The translations under genes were made by a program, and so were the position numbers. The notes beneath the pieces are model-generated. The model was not told the DNA's origin. It saw nothing but the letters and a program-made list of their open reading frames with translations, and made no database searches. Shown in pieces: positions 30,366 through 38,373 of a stretch of DNA of 39,096 bases (position 1 is the stretch's first letter; every line of letters starts with the position of its first letter). This DNA is from a virus. Location: IMG/VR virus record IMGVR_UViG_3300030390_000938, positions 1 through 39,096 of that record. One strand, written 5' to 3'.

Positions 30366-30386
30366 AAAAAGCCCCTTTCGGGGCTG
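30366..30386 (-). terminator. Terminator after the capsid operon
   Basis: On the minus strand AGCCCC-GAAA-GGGGCT is followed by TTTT, a GC-rich stem with a stable GNRA tetraloop. It lies four bases beyond the stop of the 54-residue gene. Confidence 0.92.
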
Positions 30387-30389
30387 TTA

Positions 30390-30554
30390 TTATTCAGACT
30401 TACTTTTAGATTTTGCCTGCGCTTTACTTACACCTTTCGCGCCTTCCAAAGATCTAATAAAATCCTTGTCGGTAGTGTCGATTTCACCAGCTTTGACTGT
30501 CTTTATCTTACCGTTGACAAAGACAGCCGTATCAGCTGTTACGCTAAACTTCAT
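30390..30554 (-). CDS. Small protein downstream of the capsid gene (54 aa)
   Basis: The product begins MKFSVTADTAVFVNGKIKTV; its ATG overlaps the capsid stop by one base. The N-terminus looks beta-stranded. A helical, basic, low-complexity tail follows (SKAQAKSKSKSE). Proteins of this size and tail immediately after a capsid gene are often minor head components. It sits before a strong terminator, within the capsid transcript. Confidence 0.65.
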   Translation of the reverse strand: MKFSVTADTAVFVNGKIKTVKAGEIDTTDKDFIRSLEGAKGVSKAQAKSKSKSE

Positions 30555-31711
30555 TAGCCGATATTGCGCAAGCGAGCCATGTGTGTTTTAGAGTTGCGAA
30601 CTTCCATAGAGAAGTCACCTAAAACACGCACCTTTTGACCGTCTTGACCGTTTTGTGTAGCGTCTTTAGTCTGCCAAGAGCCTGACTCACCAGCATTGTT
30701 CTGCGCCATAGGCTTAACGCTAATCATGCCAGCATCAAAGATGATTAATTCATCATCAGATAAGTTTGTATCAATAACGATCTGATTAACAGAGCCGATT
30801 AATGGTAAGTCAGTAGGCAGGCGATTAACCGCACCTTCGTCATTAGACCAATCATTTAGACGCTGGCTTGAGTAGTTAGCGCCAACAAGCGAGTTAAGCT
30901 TTCGAGCTAGCGGAATGCCCACAGCAATTGTATTAGCCATGCCGCCACGCGCTACGATTTGAGCGTTAAGCTCGTTAATTTGGTCAAGTGTCAATGCAGC
31001 AGCAGAGTTATCAACGTTAATTGCACCAGCTTGATCAAGGAAGTAGCGGATGCCACCTGTGTATGTACGCTCTTTACCCGCAATTGTTGCTGTTGCTTTA
31101 CGGCCACGAACTAATGCACGATCCATCTGGATTGCAAGCTGGCGAATACGCTCTTGAACTTGGAAGTTAAGATCGTTTGTATCACCGTATTGCAGTGTCG
31201 CAAGGGCGCGGCGAGACATTTCAACGGCTGTATCCATTGTTTGAAAGAAGTTCTCAACATTTTCTGGTTGATAGATTCCGTCAGTTTCAGCCAAAGAGTT
31301 TTCTTCACGTGCAACTGAGTCGATTGTAAGAGTTGTAGCATCCGCAATATCGGCAGCAGTTGTACCGCCAAAACCACGAACAACTGTTAAATCATTCCCA
31401 GAAACAGACTCAACAAGTAATACTTCATCGCTACCATCAGGAGACAAGAGCATTCCAGAGCGGAACTTTGAACCGTCAGCAACAGATACGGTTGTCGCAG
31501 CAGCCAAAGCGGCAGCGGTAGTGTCTGAGCTTGTAGCGTCAACACGCATATCAAGCCAGCCCATTTTGTAGCCGTCATACGCCTGCATTGGGTCTGAGAC
31601 GTTAACAACTGATAAAATACCAGTACGGTTTGAACGTGCGATTTCAAAGGCTTCTGCAATAACTTTGTGATTTAAAGCTGAGGCCAGTAGGTTTGATGTG
31701 ATTTCACTCAT
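30554..31711 (-). CDS. Major capsid protein, DUF5309/SU10-type HK97 fold
   Basis: This 385-residue protein resembles the SU10-type (DUF5309) capsid family. VENFFQTMDTAVEMSRRALA and IRQLAIQMDRALVRGRKA form the long spine region, and the C-terminus is VRVLGDFSMEVRNSKTHMARL. A 60-residue Ala/Thr/Val-rich insertion at about 58-130 (LAAATTVSVADGSKFRSG) is likely a surface beta domain. It follows the scaffold gene by 11 bases and precedes a terminator. No separate protease was found, so maturation probably relies on the scaffold. Confidence 0.88.
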   Translation of the reverse strand: MSEITSNLLASALNHKVIAEAFEIARSNRTGILSVVNVSDPMQAYDGYKMGWLDMRVDATSSDTTAAALAAATTVSVADGSKFRSGMLLSPDGSDEVLLVESVSGNDLTVVRGFGGTTAADIADATTLTIDSVAREENSLAETDGIYQPENVENFFQTMDTAVEMSRRALATLQYGDTNDLNFQVQERIRQLAIQMDRALVRGRKATATIAGKERTYTGGIRYFLDQAGAINVDNSAAALTLDQINELNAQIVARGGMANTIAVGIPLARKLNSLVGANYSSQRLNDWSNDEGAVNRLPTDLPLIGSVNQIVIDTNLSDDELIIFDAGMISVKPMAQNNAGESGSWQTKDATQNGQDGQKVRVLGDFSMEVRNSKTHMARLRNIG

Positions 31712-31722
31712 CTTAGTTTACC

Positions 31723-32436
31723 TTATTGATTAAAATTAATTGATGCATCGAGGAAGCCTTTAAGGTCGCCCTTTTTCTTTGCTTGCTCTGCTTTTGTGTT
31801 TGTACTTACATTCGATCCACCTGACCCAGCTGGATTACCATTTCTACCGCCGCCTTTGCCGTGAGACTCACTAATTAGGTAGGGGTATAATTCCTTTAGT
31901 TTACCTTTGTATTCATCTAGACTGATGCTTGTTGCCTTGCCATTTTCAAGCACAACTAAACTGCCATCCTCGCTAAAATCTAAATCTTGATTAATTAAGC
32001 GCTTTAATGCTGCGCGGGTTGAATCAGTACCCATTGAAGCCAAATCGTTTACTACTGCGGTCTTTTCTTTTTGCTTAATGCTACCGCTTAACTCTTCCAA
32101 TTTAGCTTGAAGCTCTTCTTTTTCGCGCTGCGCCTGAGTCTTGAAATGCTCAAGAATTTCCTCATGCTGCCCGTTTTTCTTTTTGCTCTCAAGCTCTTGA
32201 GCTTCTAAATCTTCTTGACGCTCTTTTTCTGCCAACTCCAAAGCTTGCAAACGCTCTGATTTTTCCTGAGCTAATCTTTGTGCGTGGGTTAAGTCACCCT
32301 TAAATCGGTAAACCTCTTTTTTAGTTTCCGCTAAATCCTTGTGCATAAATAAGGTTTTATCACCTTCTTTAAACTCTACAAATGACTCACGTAAATCTTC
32401 TGGAACCGCTTCTTGTGTATCGTACTGTAATTGCAT
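31723..32436 (-). CDS. Capsid scaffolding protein
   Basis: The product is 237 residues from the ATG at 32436 (MQLQYDTQEAVPEDL; ribosome site GAGG). A long Glu/Lys/Gln-rich coiled coil runs from about 40 to 130 (ALELAEKERQEDLEAQELES). A helical part follows (DLASMGTDSTRAALKRLI), then a Gly/Asn-rich linker and a short helix at the end (KGDLKGFLDASINFNQ). This matches scaffolds that drive procapsid assembly through a C-terminal helix. It lies directly before the capsid gene. Confidence 0.82.
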   Translation of the reverse strand: MQLQYDTQEAVPEDLRESFVEFKEGDKTLFMHKDLAETKKEVYRFKGDLTHAQRLAQEKSERLQALELAEKERQEDLEAQELESKKKNGQHEEILEHFKTQAQREKEELQAKLEELSGSIKQKEKTAVVNDLASMGTDSTRAALKRLINQDLDFSEDGSLVVLENGKATSISLDEYKGKLKELYPYLISESHGKGGGRNGNPAGSGGSNVSTNTKAEQAKKKGDLKGFLDASINFNQ

Positions 32437-32515
32437 TTTCTGAACCTCAGTTATGCTGGTTAATGTCAACCTGACAATTAAGTTATATATTAGCCTATTT
32501 GACTAAAAAGTGAAA

Positions 32516-33982
32516 CTATAAGCCACTCATTTCCAATTCATTAAGTATTTCATCGGCTTTCATAGTCAATATGCCGCCATGCTCAAGCTGCCTCAATGCT
32601 TCGCTGCGAGTTATTAAACCTTGAATGTAGTCATTACGAATAGCATCTCGCTCCTGCGGCGATAGTTTTACACCGATAAACTCACGGTTAAGCTTGATAT
32701 CAACATCAGCCTCGCGGCCTTCGAAGTCAGCGCAGTATGAAAATAGCTTATTTAACGCAGTTTCAACAGTTGATTGAACATTGCTAAGCACGCTGGTTTT
32801 CTCAGCAGCGTTAATAACTTTAGCCGTGGCGGTTTGTTCACCGCTATTCTCTTGTATATCAAAAGTGCCGCCCTGCGCTTCAATCTCAGCAGCGTTTGAA
32901 TCAAAGTAATCTCTGTATGCTGTATCGCTAGCTTTCCAGTCTAATATGCCGTACTGACCATCTTTAGGTAGAGGTAAATGAGCATCATCAGCAACCGAAA
33001 TATAGTCTCGACCTGTCATTTGCTTGTAAAAATCTAAGGCTTGATTATCCCAGCCGCTAGACCAAGTTTTAGGCGTAGCCATGTAATGCAGTGCTGATTT
33101 GTAGCAAGCTGACATTTGATATCTATGAAGCGTCAATCCTGCTATTTCAAACAAGTAACCAAGCGCTAGTGGGATTTCACCTTTTGGATAGTCACCCTCG
33201 ATAACAAACTCAAATGGGATATAATCAAACATTGCACCAGTCGATTTTTCAGGATAAACAGGCTCAGACCATCCGCCAGCTTGCTTTGTTTCACCCTCTA
33301 CCCATCTGCGCTGATTATAATTACCGTTCTCGTCAATCGATAACAGTACGTATGTTTCAACTTCTTCACAGCTAAACATCAGCGGGTCTTGGTCTTGCTC
33401 AACCTCACGCAGTAAAACCCAAGTCAATTGACGGCGACCATTAACGCGCTTAAAATCCCAATTCACAATGGACTCGCGAGTGTAAAGCTTAATTGATGAG
33501 CGTAAACCAAAAGCTGCTTTTTGCTGCATTGTTAACTGTTCATCTTCATCAATGCCAAGACTTTCTAAATCAGAGTAATCAGCAAGCAACCCGCAATACT
33601 TAACTTGAAGCAATTCAGACTGAACTATTTTAACCAACTCATTCGCTGTCATACCGTCATTGTCAACGTCATCAAGCAGGTATTCTAAATCAGGTGGCAC
33701 ACCTTCAAAGTTGTTAGGCTGATAGCTTAAAGCGCCCTGTAATGCCGATAGCGTGCGAGAAGGCACGTTATTATACTCAGCTTGAGATAGTATTCTTTGA
33801 TACTTGGTACGTTGATATTCAGCATCTTGCTCATCATCACAATCAATGCGTGGTAGATATATAGTGGCATTCTCAGGTGCCTTCAAAGCTGGCACGCCCG
33901 TCACCGTATCGCGCATCATCTTTACGTATTTCTGCGCTGTTAAGTATGATTTATTTGCTTTGCCGAGCTGTAGAGTTGACAT
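32516..33982 (-). CDS. Portal protein, DUF4055 family
   Basis: This 488-residue protein matches the DUF4055 portal family: NKSYLTAQKYVKMMRDTVTG at the N-terminus, a long beta-rich wing (WVLLREVEQDQDPLMF), and a helical C-terminal stem (TAKVINAAEKTSVLSNVQST, LSPQERDAIRNDYIQGLITR). It forms the dodecameric DNA channel at one capsid vertex. The start region has only a weak Shine-Dalgarno (GGTG) and lies within one arm of a 13-bp palindrome. A promoter-like pair overlaps it, so the portal/scaffold/capsid transcript may begin here. Confidence 0.88.
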   Translation of the reverse strand: MSTLQLGKANKSYLTAQKYVKMMRDTVTGVPALKAPENATIYLPRIDCDDEQDAEYQRTKYQRILSQAEYNNVPSRTLSALQGALSYQPNNFEGVPPDLEYLLDDVDNDGMTANELVKIVQSELLQVKYCGLLADYSDLESLGIDEDEQLTMQQKAAFGLRSSIKLYTRESIVNWDFKRVNGRRQLTWVLLREVEQDQDPLMFSCEEVETYVLLSIDENGNYNQRRWVEGETKQAGGWSEPVYPEKSTGAMFDYIPFEFVIEGDYPKGEIPLALGYLFEIAGLTLHRYQMSACYKSALHYMATPKTWSSGWDNQALDFYKQMTGRDYISVADDAHLPLPKDGQYGILDWKASDTAYRDYFDSNAAEIEAQGGTFDIQENSGEQTATAKVINAAEKTSVLSNVQSTVETALNKLFSYCADFEGREADVDIKLNREFIGVKLSPQERDAIRNDYIQGLITRSEALRQLEHGGILTMKADEILNELEMSGL

Positions 33983-33984
33983 AG

Positions 33985-34040
33985 AAACACCGTTATAGAT
34001 TAATTGCTAATAGTATAACGGTGTTTATTGAATGGTGCAA
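33985..34040 (-). promoter_or_regulatory. Portal promoter with 13-bp-arm palindrome
   Basis: On the minus strand TTGCAC (34040-34035) and TATACT (34017-34012) are 17 bp apart. AAACACCGTTATA (33985-33997) and its perfect reverse complement (34014-34026) flank the predicted start of transcription, around a 16-nt centre. Transcripts from this promoter would carry only one arm, so an operator fits better than a hairpin. Read-through transcripts, however, would fold and hide the start codon region. Confidence 0.55.
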
Positions 34041-34059
34041 TTTTGGTTATAAGGATAGG

Positions 34060-34263
34060 TTATTTAGTTATATCGCTTAGGCTTTTCTTTAAATTCTTTA
34101 TCTGAGAATTGCAGTCATCCAAAAAAGCTTTGTGATGTCTAATTGCCTTCAGCTTGGTTTGCTCTATATGCATTATCTGAGACTCAATCATGTGAGGCAT
34201 TAGCTTTACTCTCTGCTCTTTCGGCAGGTCATTCCATAGGTGGCTGTAGTCATTTGGAATCAT
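34060..34263 (-). CDS. Small helical hypothetical protein (67 aa)
   Basis: The product begins MIPNDYSHLWNDLPKEQRVK and continues with a His/Met/Gln-rich helix (MPHMIESQIMHIEQTKLKAI) and a coiled-coil end (DCNSQIKNLKKSLSDITK). A good site, GGAGAG, precedes the ATG. It lies between the HNH nuclease and portal genes. Small helical proteins here may aid packaging or head assembly. I do not recognise the family. Confidence 0.6.
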   Translation of the reverse strand: MIPNDYSHLWNDLPKEQRVKLMPHMIESQIMHIEQTKLKAIRHHKAFLDDCNSQIKNLKKSLSDITK

Positions 34264-34311
34264 TTTCTCTCCAGTCTATTTGGTTAATAAGGGTCATTAG
34301 ATACGTTAGCT

Positions 34312-34815
34312 TTACGGCTTCCAGTTTGTATCCCACTGGTTTAACTTGCCTACATTGCAATCCTCGCAAAGCACTTGCAGGTTATTTATATCAAGCTCTA
34401 ATTCAGGATGAGTGGATCTAGGCTTTACATGGTCAACGTGCATTGTTAAATCATCTTGAGGAGTGCCGCCACAGCACTGGCATTTATTGCCGTACTTTTC
34501 AAACGCTTGGTATCGAAGTATCTTCCATAGTCTAGACGAATAAAAATCCTTTTTAGTCCTGAAATTTTTAACTGGCCGCGCTTTGCCTTCTATCTTTTTA
34601 ATTAGAAAGTCTACTTGACTGTTAGGGTGGATGTCGCCACGAATAATCAAATCAAGCTTCGCGTGAGCCATAACGATAAGCTCAAGCGTTGAAAATTCAC
34701 CACCCAAGCCAAGCCATGCTTTTATCTTGGCTTTCTTATCAATCATGCCTTGTGCGTTTCTAGATCTTCGCTCTCTTCTTTTGGCTTGCCGCTCTGACTT
34801 TGTTAGTTTCTTCAT
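34312..34815 (-). CDS. HNH endonuclease in the packaging region
   Basis: This 167-residue protein has a basic N-terminus (KKLTKSERQAKRRERRSRNA). A zinc-type HNH follows: C112/C115, HVDH at 126-129, N145 and C150/C153-N154. This is the class found beside terminase genes in HK97-like phages, where it assists DNA packaging. It may instead be a homing nuclease. Its ribosome site, GAGAGG, is half of a 7-bp stem, so translation is probably repressed in long read-through transcripts. Motif copy C lies 144 nt upstream in the same orientation. Confidence 0.88.
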   Translation of the reverse strand: MKKLTKSERQAKRRERRSRNAQGMIDKKAKIKAWLGLGGEFSTLELIVMAHAKLDLIIRGDIHPNSQVDFLIKKIEGKARPVKNFRTKKDFYSSRLWKILRYQAFEKYGNKCQCCGGTPQDDLTMHVDHVKPRSTHPELELDINNLQVLCEDCNVGKLNQWDTNWKP

Positions 34816-34820
34816 TGAAG

Positions 34821-34847
34821 CCTCTCTGGGGTTATTGATTAGAGAGG
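34821..34847 (-). promoter_or_regulatory. Hairpin sequestering the HNH ribosome site
   Basis: On the minus strand CCTCTCT (34847-34841) pairs with AGAGAGG (34827-34821) around a 13-nt loop. The 3' arm contains the Shine-Dalgarno GAGAGG, five bases before the ATG at 34815. The arrangement recalls the translational silencing of T4 I-TevI. Confidence 0.6.
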
Positions 34848-34958
34848 ATGGGGAAAAGGCTGTTTAAGCTATAGCTAGATAACCCGCCTTAACCACTCCA
34901 TAATTAAATTATAACGCACTCACCGCTAAGTGCAAATATAATCCACCTAAACCCATTA

Positions 34959-34987
34959 GTTAAATACCGTTTAGCTATATTCTTATG
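34959..34987 (-). promoter_or_regulatory. 29-nt upstream motif, copy C
   Basis: The minus strand carries CATAAGAATATAGC then TAAACGGTATTTAAC. It lies in the 241-bp divergent gap between the HNH gene and the plus-strand cargo gene and points toward the HNH gene. No gene is seen in 34816-35056. Confidence 0.55.
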
Positions 34988-35056
34988 ACTAAATGTTATT
35001 TATGGTTTTAGCGCTAAAGCTGTATAGTTTAGTGAAATTAATTAATGGAGATAGTT

Positions 35057-35635
35057 ATGAAGTCAGTAAGTAAAGTCAACCGCGATATCGAGCGAAGCAC
35101 AGATACCAATGAATGGCCGCAAGCTGGTGATGAGGCGACCTTAGTTTCTACTGGTATGACTACATTCAACAAAACCGTAAAAATAACTTACATTGGCGAT
35201 AGCACTGGTTATTATCTTGATTTATCTAGCGGCAAGGAATGCATGTACTTAAAGCACGAAACTGTATTCTCAAAACCTAAAATTCGCTGCGGGTCGCCGG
35301 ATTTAATATCGAAAACTATAAGCAGAGGCAGTGATATCGAGCGGAGCGCAGATGCTAATGAATGGCCGAAGGTTGGTGATACAGCCGAATACAACAACAG
35401 CCAATGCGAGGTGCTATTAACCGCAGACAGTAGCGGACACATAGTTGCAAAGGATAAAAATAGCAATTACATAAATCCGCATATAGATGACATTAAAAAA
35501 CCAAAAACACCAGAGGAAAAGCTTCGTTGCGAGTTATGGGATTTAATATCGGAAACCATAAGCAGAGATAGTGATATTGACTCTATAGTTACCGATATTA
35601 TGAATGATTACACGCTAACCAAAAAGCCCGATTAA
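35057..35635 (+). CDS. Cargo (moron) protein with internal 80-residue repeats
   Basis: The product is 192 residues from the ATG at 35057, with GGAG six bases upstream. DIERSTDTNEWPQAGDEA at residue 10 recurs as DIERSADANEWPKVGDTA at 93. RCGSPDLISKTISRGSD at 78 recurs as RCELWDLISETISRDSD at 158. The DNA repeats are also close (GATATCGAGCG...GAATGGCCG), so the duplication is recent. The WP-x-x-GD segments followed by beta strands (VKITYIGDSTGYYLDL) suggest two SH3-like small beta domains. It is encoded against the surrounding structural genes, as morons are. The function is unknown. Confidence 0.7.
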   Translation: MKSVSKVNRDIERSTDTNEWPQAGDEATLVSTGMTTFNKTVKITYIGDSTGYYLDLSSGKECMYLKHETVFSKPKIRCGSPDLISKTISRGSDIERSADANEWPKVGDTAEYNNSQCEVLLTADSSGHIVAKDKNSNYINPHIDDIKKPKTPEEKLRCELWDLISETISRDSDIDSIVTDIMNDYTLTKKPD

Positions 35636-35641
35636 GGGCTA
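35624..35641. terminator. Weak convergent terminator
   Basis: AGCCC and GGGCT (35625-35629 and 35636-35640) pair around GATTAA, overlapping the stop codons of the two convergent genes. The stem is short and the T-run is poor, so read-through toward the HNH gene is likely. Confidence 0.4.
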
Positions 35642-36808
35642 ATCAATCCCCGCCCTTCGAAATGCGCGCTCACCCGCTGCGGTGTCGCGCAACTCAGCAA
35701 GTGTAAGGCTTCTACCCTGCAAGTCGGTAAACTTTTCAATAGGTAGTTTACCATCCAAAAACAAAGCAGCCCTGGTTTTACCAAGCGTTGACTCAACAAA
35801 GAATCTAGGCTGCCTCTCAAGCCATTGCTGACTTGTAACTTTAGCGCTCACTTGCTCAACATCAAATACATCAGAGTCCTTACGGCCTTTGTATTTAACC
35901 TTTCTATCTGTGCGAGACTGCCTAGCTTCAAACTCTTCGCGTGCTGACTTGGTGTTCTTGCCGCCTATTAATGGTCTATCACCTGCTAGCGGGTCAATTC
36001 CATCACCTTTAAATAGATATACGCTGCGCTCATTGTAGTGAATTGGCAGGGTTGGCTTACTGTTATCATCCAGCTCAAACTCATCTAAATGGAAGCCCAG
36101 GCACGTTGTTGTGGTTCTATTATCTAGAGTGGCAAAGAACACCTGCTTATTAATAGCGCTTTTGTTTTTAGCTGCAAACTTATCGCGAGCCTGATTTGAA
36201 TAATGACTTACACCAGTGCGGGCTAGAGTTTCTGCGTACTGAGTCATACGCCCGTTAATTACACCGCCGACATACTTCTTAGTGCCGCGATTATATGAGC
36301 CGCGTAACTCACTTGTTATTTGCTGCAGCGTCTGACCATCGCGAAAGCCCTTAAGCACAACGCCGTCAACCATCTTGTTCGCAGTATTTATATTCTCTTT
36401 GATGAAGTCAGCCCAAACACCTGTATTAACGCGCCCGCCTGACTCTAAGCTTATTAAAGCGTTATCTGCTGTCGATACTACTGCGCCAACCTCTAAAGCC
36501 GTTAACGCTGCTGTGGTATAATCATCGTAAAGCTCACGAACAAATTCAGCCTCATCGTCAGTCATCAAGTGAAGTTCGCCAGTTATGCTGTCAAACATGG
36601 CATTCATAGATGCTGATACTTGGCTTCGAATCTCACGTGACAGCTTTGTTAGTTCTGATTTATTGAGCTCATCAAAACCAACCAGCATCCGCGGAATATC
36701 TTTAGATAAATCTTGCATAGTCTTGGTTATGTATTCGCTTCTCAAATACGTACCAAAGCGCAATAGCTGCGCCTCTCTGCGAATTGTTGAATCTAATAAT
36801 GTAGTCAT
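35639..36808 (-). CDS. Minor head protein, Mu F / SPP1 gp7-like
   Basis: This 389-residue protein has a helical N-terminal half (LRSEYITKTMQDLSKDIPRM). The Mu-F-like head morphogenesis motif follows at about 195-245 (ARTGVSHYSNQARDKF, LDNRTTTTCLGFHLDEF), with the conserved Cys in RTxxxCLxxH. Such proteins bind the portal and are needed for DNA retention or ejection. AAGGTAA before its ATG overlaps the terminase stop two bases away. Here the portal is displaced downstream by the HNH and cargo genes. Confidence 0.87.
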   Translation of the reverse strand: MTTLLDSTIRREAQLLRFGTYLRSEYITKTMQDLSKDIPRMLVGFDELNKSELTKLSREIRSQVSASMNAMFDSITGELHLMTDDEAEFVRELYDDYTTAALTALEVGAVVSTADNALISLESGGRVNTGVWADFIKENINTANKMVDGVVLKGFRDGQTLQQITSELRGSYNRGTKKYVGGVINGRMTQYAETLARTGVSHYSNQARDKFAAKNKSAINKQVFFATLDNRTTTTCLGFHLDEFELDDNSKPTLPIHYNERSVYLFKGDGIDPLAGDRPLIGGKNTKSAREEFEARQSRTDRKVKYKGRKDSDVFDVEQVSAKVTSQQWLERQPRFFVESTLGKTRAALFLDGKLPIEKFTDLQGRSLTLAELRDTAAGERAFRRAGID

Positions 36809-36810
36809 GT

Positions 36811-38373
36811 TTACCTTCTGAATCTTGGTGCGGCTACTGGTTTTGGTGTGCCATTTTCAATCACAGCTAGATATCTAAACGCATCAGCTCCATCGCTAGC
36901 CCAATCGTGAAGCGGCTTATCTCTAAAGCAGCCTAGCTTATCATTCCATTCTTTTCTGTATGATTCCAGACACTTAATTCCTCGCTCGCATTTATCTTTA
37001 TCAAAAACGCACCTTTCAAGTAGCTTCCTTGCGTGATTTATACCGTCATCAACAGATAATTTTGAAACAACTATAAAATCAATGCGATGCCTTACACCGT
37101 TATTATCTAGATCAAAACCTTGCGATGCTACTTGCTTTCTAGTCATCCCGTTGTTGCTAAAGTCTCTATTATCAATGTCATGCGGTGCGTAATGATAACC
37201 GTAATCATAACCTTTGTCGCGCAACGCTTTAACGTAATGCTCAAGACCTTCACCTGAGTTTTCGTAGTAGTCAATTAGGTGTATCTCATTACCCACTTTC
37301 TGATAAAACCAAATAGCCGTACTATCACCAACACCTAAATCCCATGCGGTATGCACCTTAGCATCATTATTGAAGCCTTTACATATCCTGCCGTCTTTAT
37401 ATATCTTAGCGAACTGCTTGGTATAGTAAGCGCCCTCTACTGATTGCTCGAAAGCTTCTTTTGGAGTGCTTGGATACTCTCGCTTTATATCATCAAATAG
37501 ATCGCATTCTTTTGATGCGTACCAATCCATCTGTTCCTTGGTAAACTCCTCGCCAGTATCATGTGATAACTTTGCAAAGTATGCTTGTATAGGCTCTGGC
37601 GTGCTCCTTCCTGTTTCTAGTTGATAACCTTTGTTTGTGTACCACGGGAAAAAGTGAAACTTAAAGTCTAGCTGAGTCAGCTCGTCACCTCTCTTTTGCT
37701 TTGTTTCAGCATCCTTGCAATACTGATAAAAGTAACCATCCCTACCTTCCGCGGTAGATTCAATCGTTATCACATTGCCAACTGCTACAGCTTCAAAAGC
37801 ACCTGTAACTATCTCCTTTGCTTTTTCTGGAAACTTTTTACATATGCTACCAAACTCAGATACGTGAAGTGATTGCAATGTACCACCACGATAACCAGTT
37901 GAAACGCGAATAGATGAGCCATTATCAAACCTAAAGCCGTTATCTTTATTATTGACCGGTCTTGGTAGCTGGTAACCAACCTCTGAAAGTAACTCTCTTT
38001 GATCATCAGTTATCGAATCATAAGCAAATCTGATTTTATTTTGGTAAATATCTTTTGCCGATTCTAGGTTGTGACAAATACAACCGGCTGAATAGTTTTC
38101 AATAAACAAGCAGTCATCCAAAGCGCTAATCATGCAGAATGTAGTAAAACCTAGCTGTCTTGCCTTTAGTATTATATCTCTACAGTGTTGATTAACGTAA
38201 AACTGCTCTTGCTCCTGATTAGGTGCAAAAAGAACTTTCTGCCCTGTCTTATCCTTTATATGGTATAGAGTGCAAAGGCGAAACCACTTATAAGTAAGCG
38301 CATCAGCTAAATCCTCATAATCAAGATCATCTAGGTTATCTAAGTACCACTTCGCCTTTTCATGGTTATTCAT
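36811..38373 (-). CDS. terL: Terminase large subunit
   Basis: This 520-residue packaging motor has Walker A-like KARQLGFTT near 70-78 with the following CMISALDD helix, and Walker B-like LHVSEFG near 170. A coupling region follows (ITIESTAEG). The RNase-H-type nuclease has D near 344 (TAWDLGVGDSTAIWF), D near 400 (HYAPHDIDNRD) and D near 493 (HDWASDGADAFRYL). It would cut the concatemer and pump DNA into the prohead. The start overlaps the small-subunit stop (TAATG). Confidence 0.95.
   Translation of the reverse strand: MNNHEKAKWYLDNLDDLDYEDLADALTYKWFRLCTLYHIKDKTGQKVLFAPNQEQEQFYVNQHCRDIILKARQLGFTTFCMISALDDCLFIENYSAGCICHNLESAKDIYQNKIRFAYDSITDDQRELLSEVGYQLPRPVNNKDNGFRFDNGSSIRVSTGYRGGTLQSLHVSEFGSICKKFPEKAKEIVTGAFEAVAVGNVITIESTAEGRDGYFYQYCKDAETKQKRGDELTQLDFKFHFFPWYTNKGYQLETGRSTPEPIQAYFAKLSHDTGEEFTKEQMDWYASKECDLFDDIKREYPSTPKEAFEQSVEGAYYTKQFAKIYKDGRICKGFNNDAKVHTAWDLGVGDSTAIWFYQKVGNEIHLIDYYENSGEGLEHYVKALRDKGYDYGYHYAPHDIDNRDFSNNGMTRKQVASQGFDLDNNGVRHRIDFIVVSKLSVDDGINHARKLLERCVFDKDKCERGIKCLESYRKEWNDKLGCFRDKPLHDWASDGADAFRYLAVIENGTPKPVAAPRFRR

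Noticed and set aside
31111-31659. Two 90-residue minus-strand ORFs inside the capsid gene
   Set aside because: Same strand but different frame, without ribosome sites and with atypical composition; out-of-frame shadows of the capsid gene.
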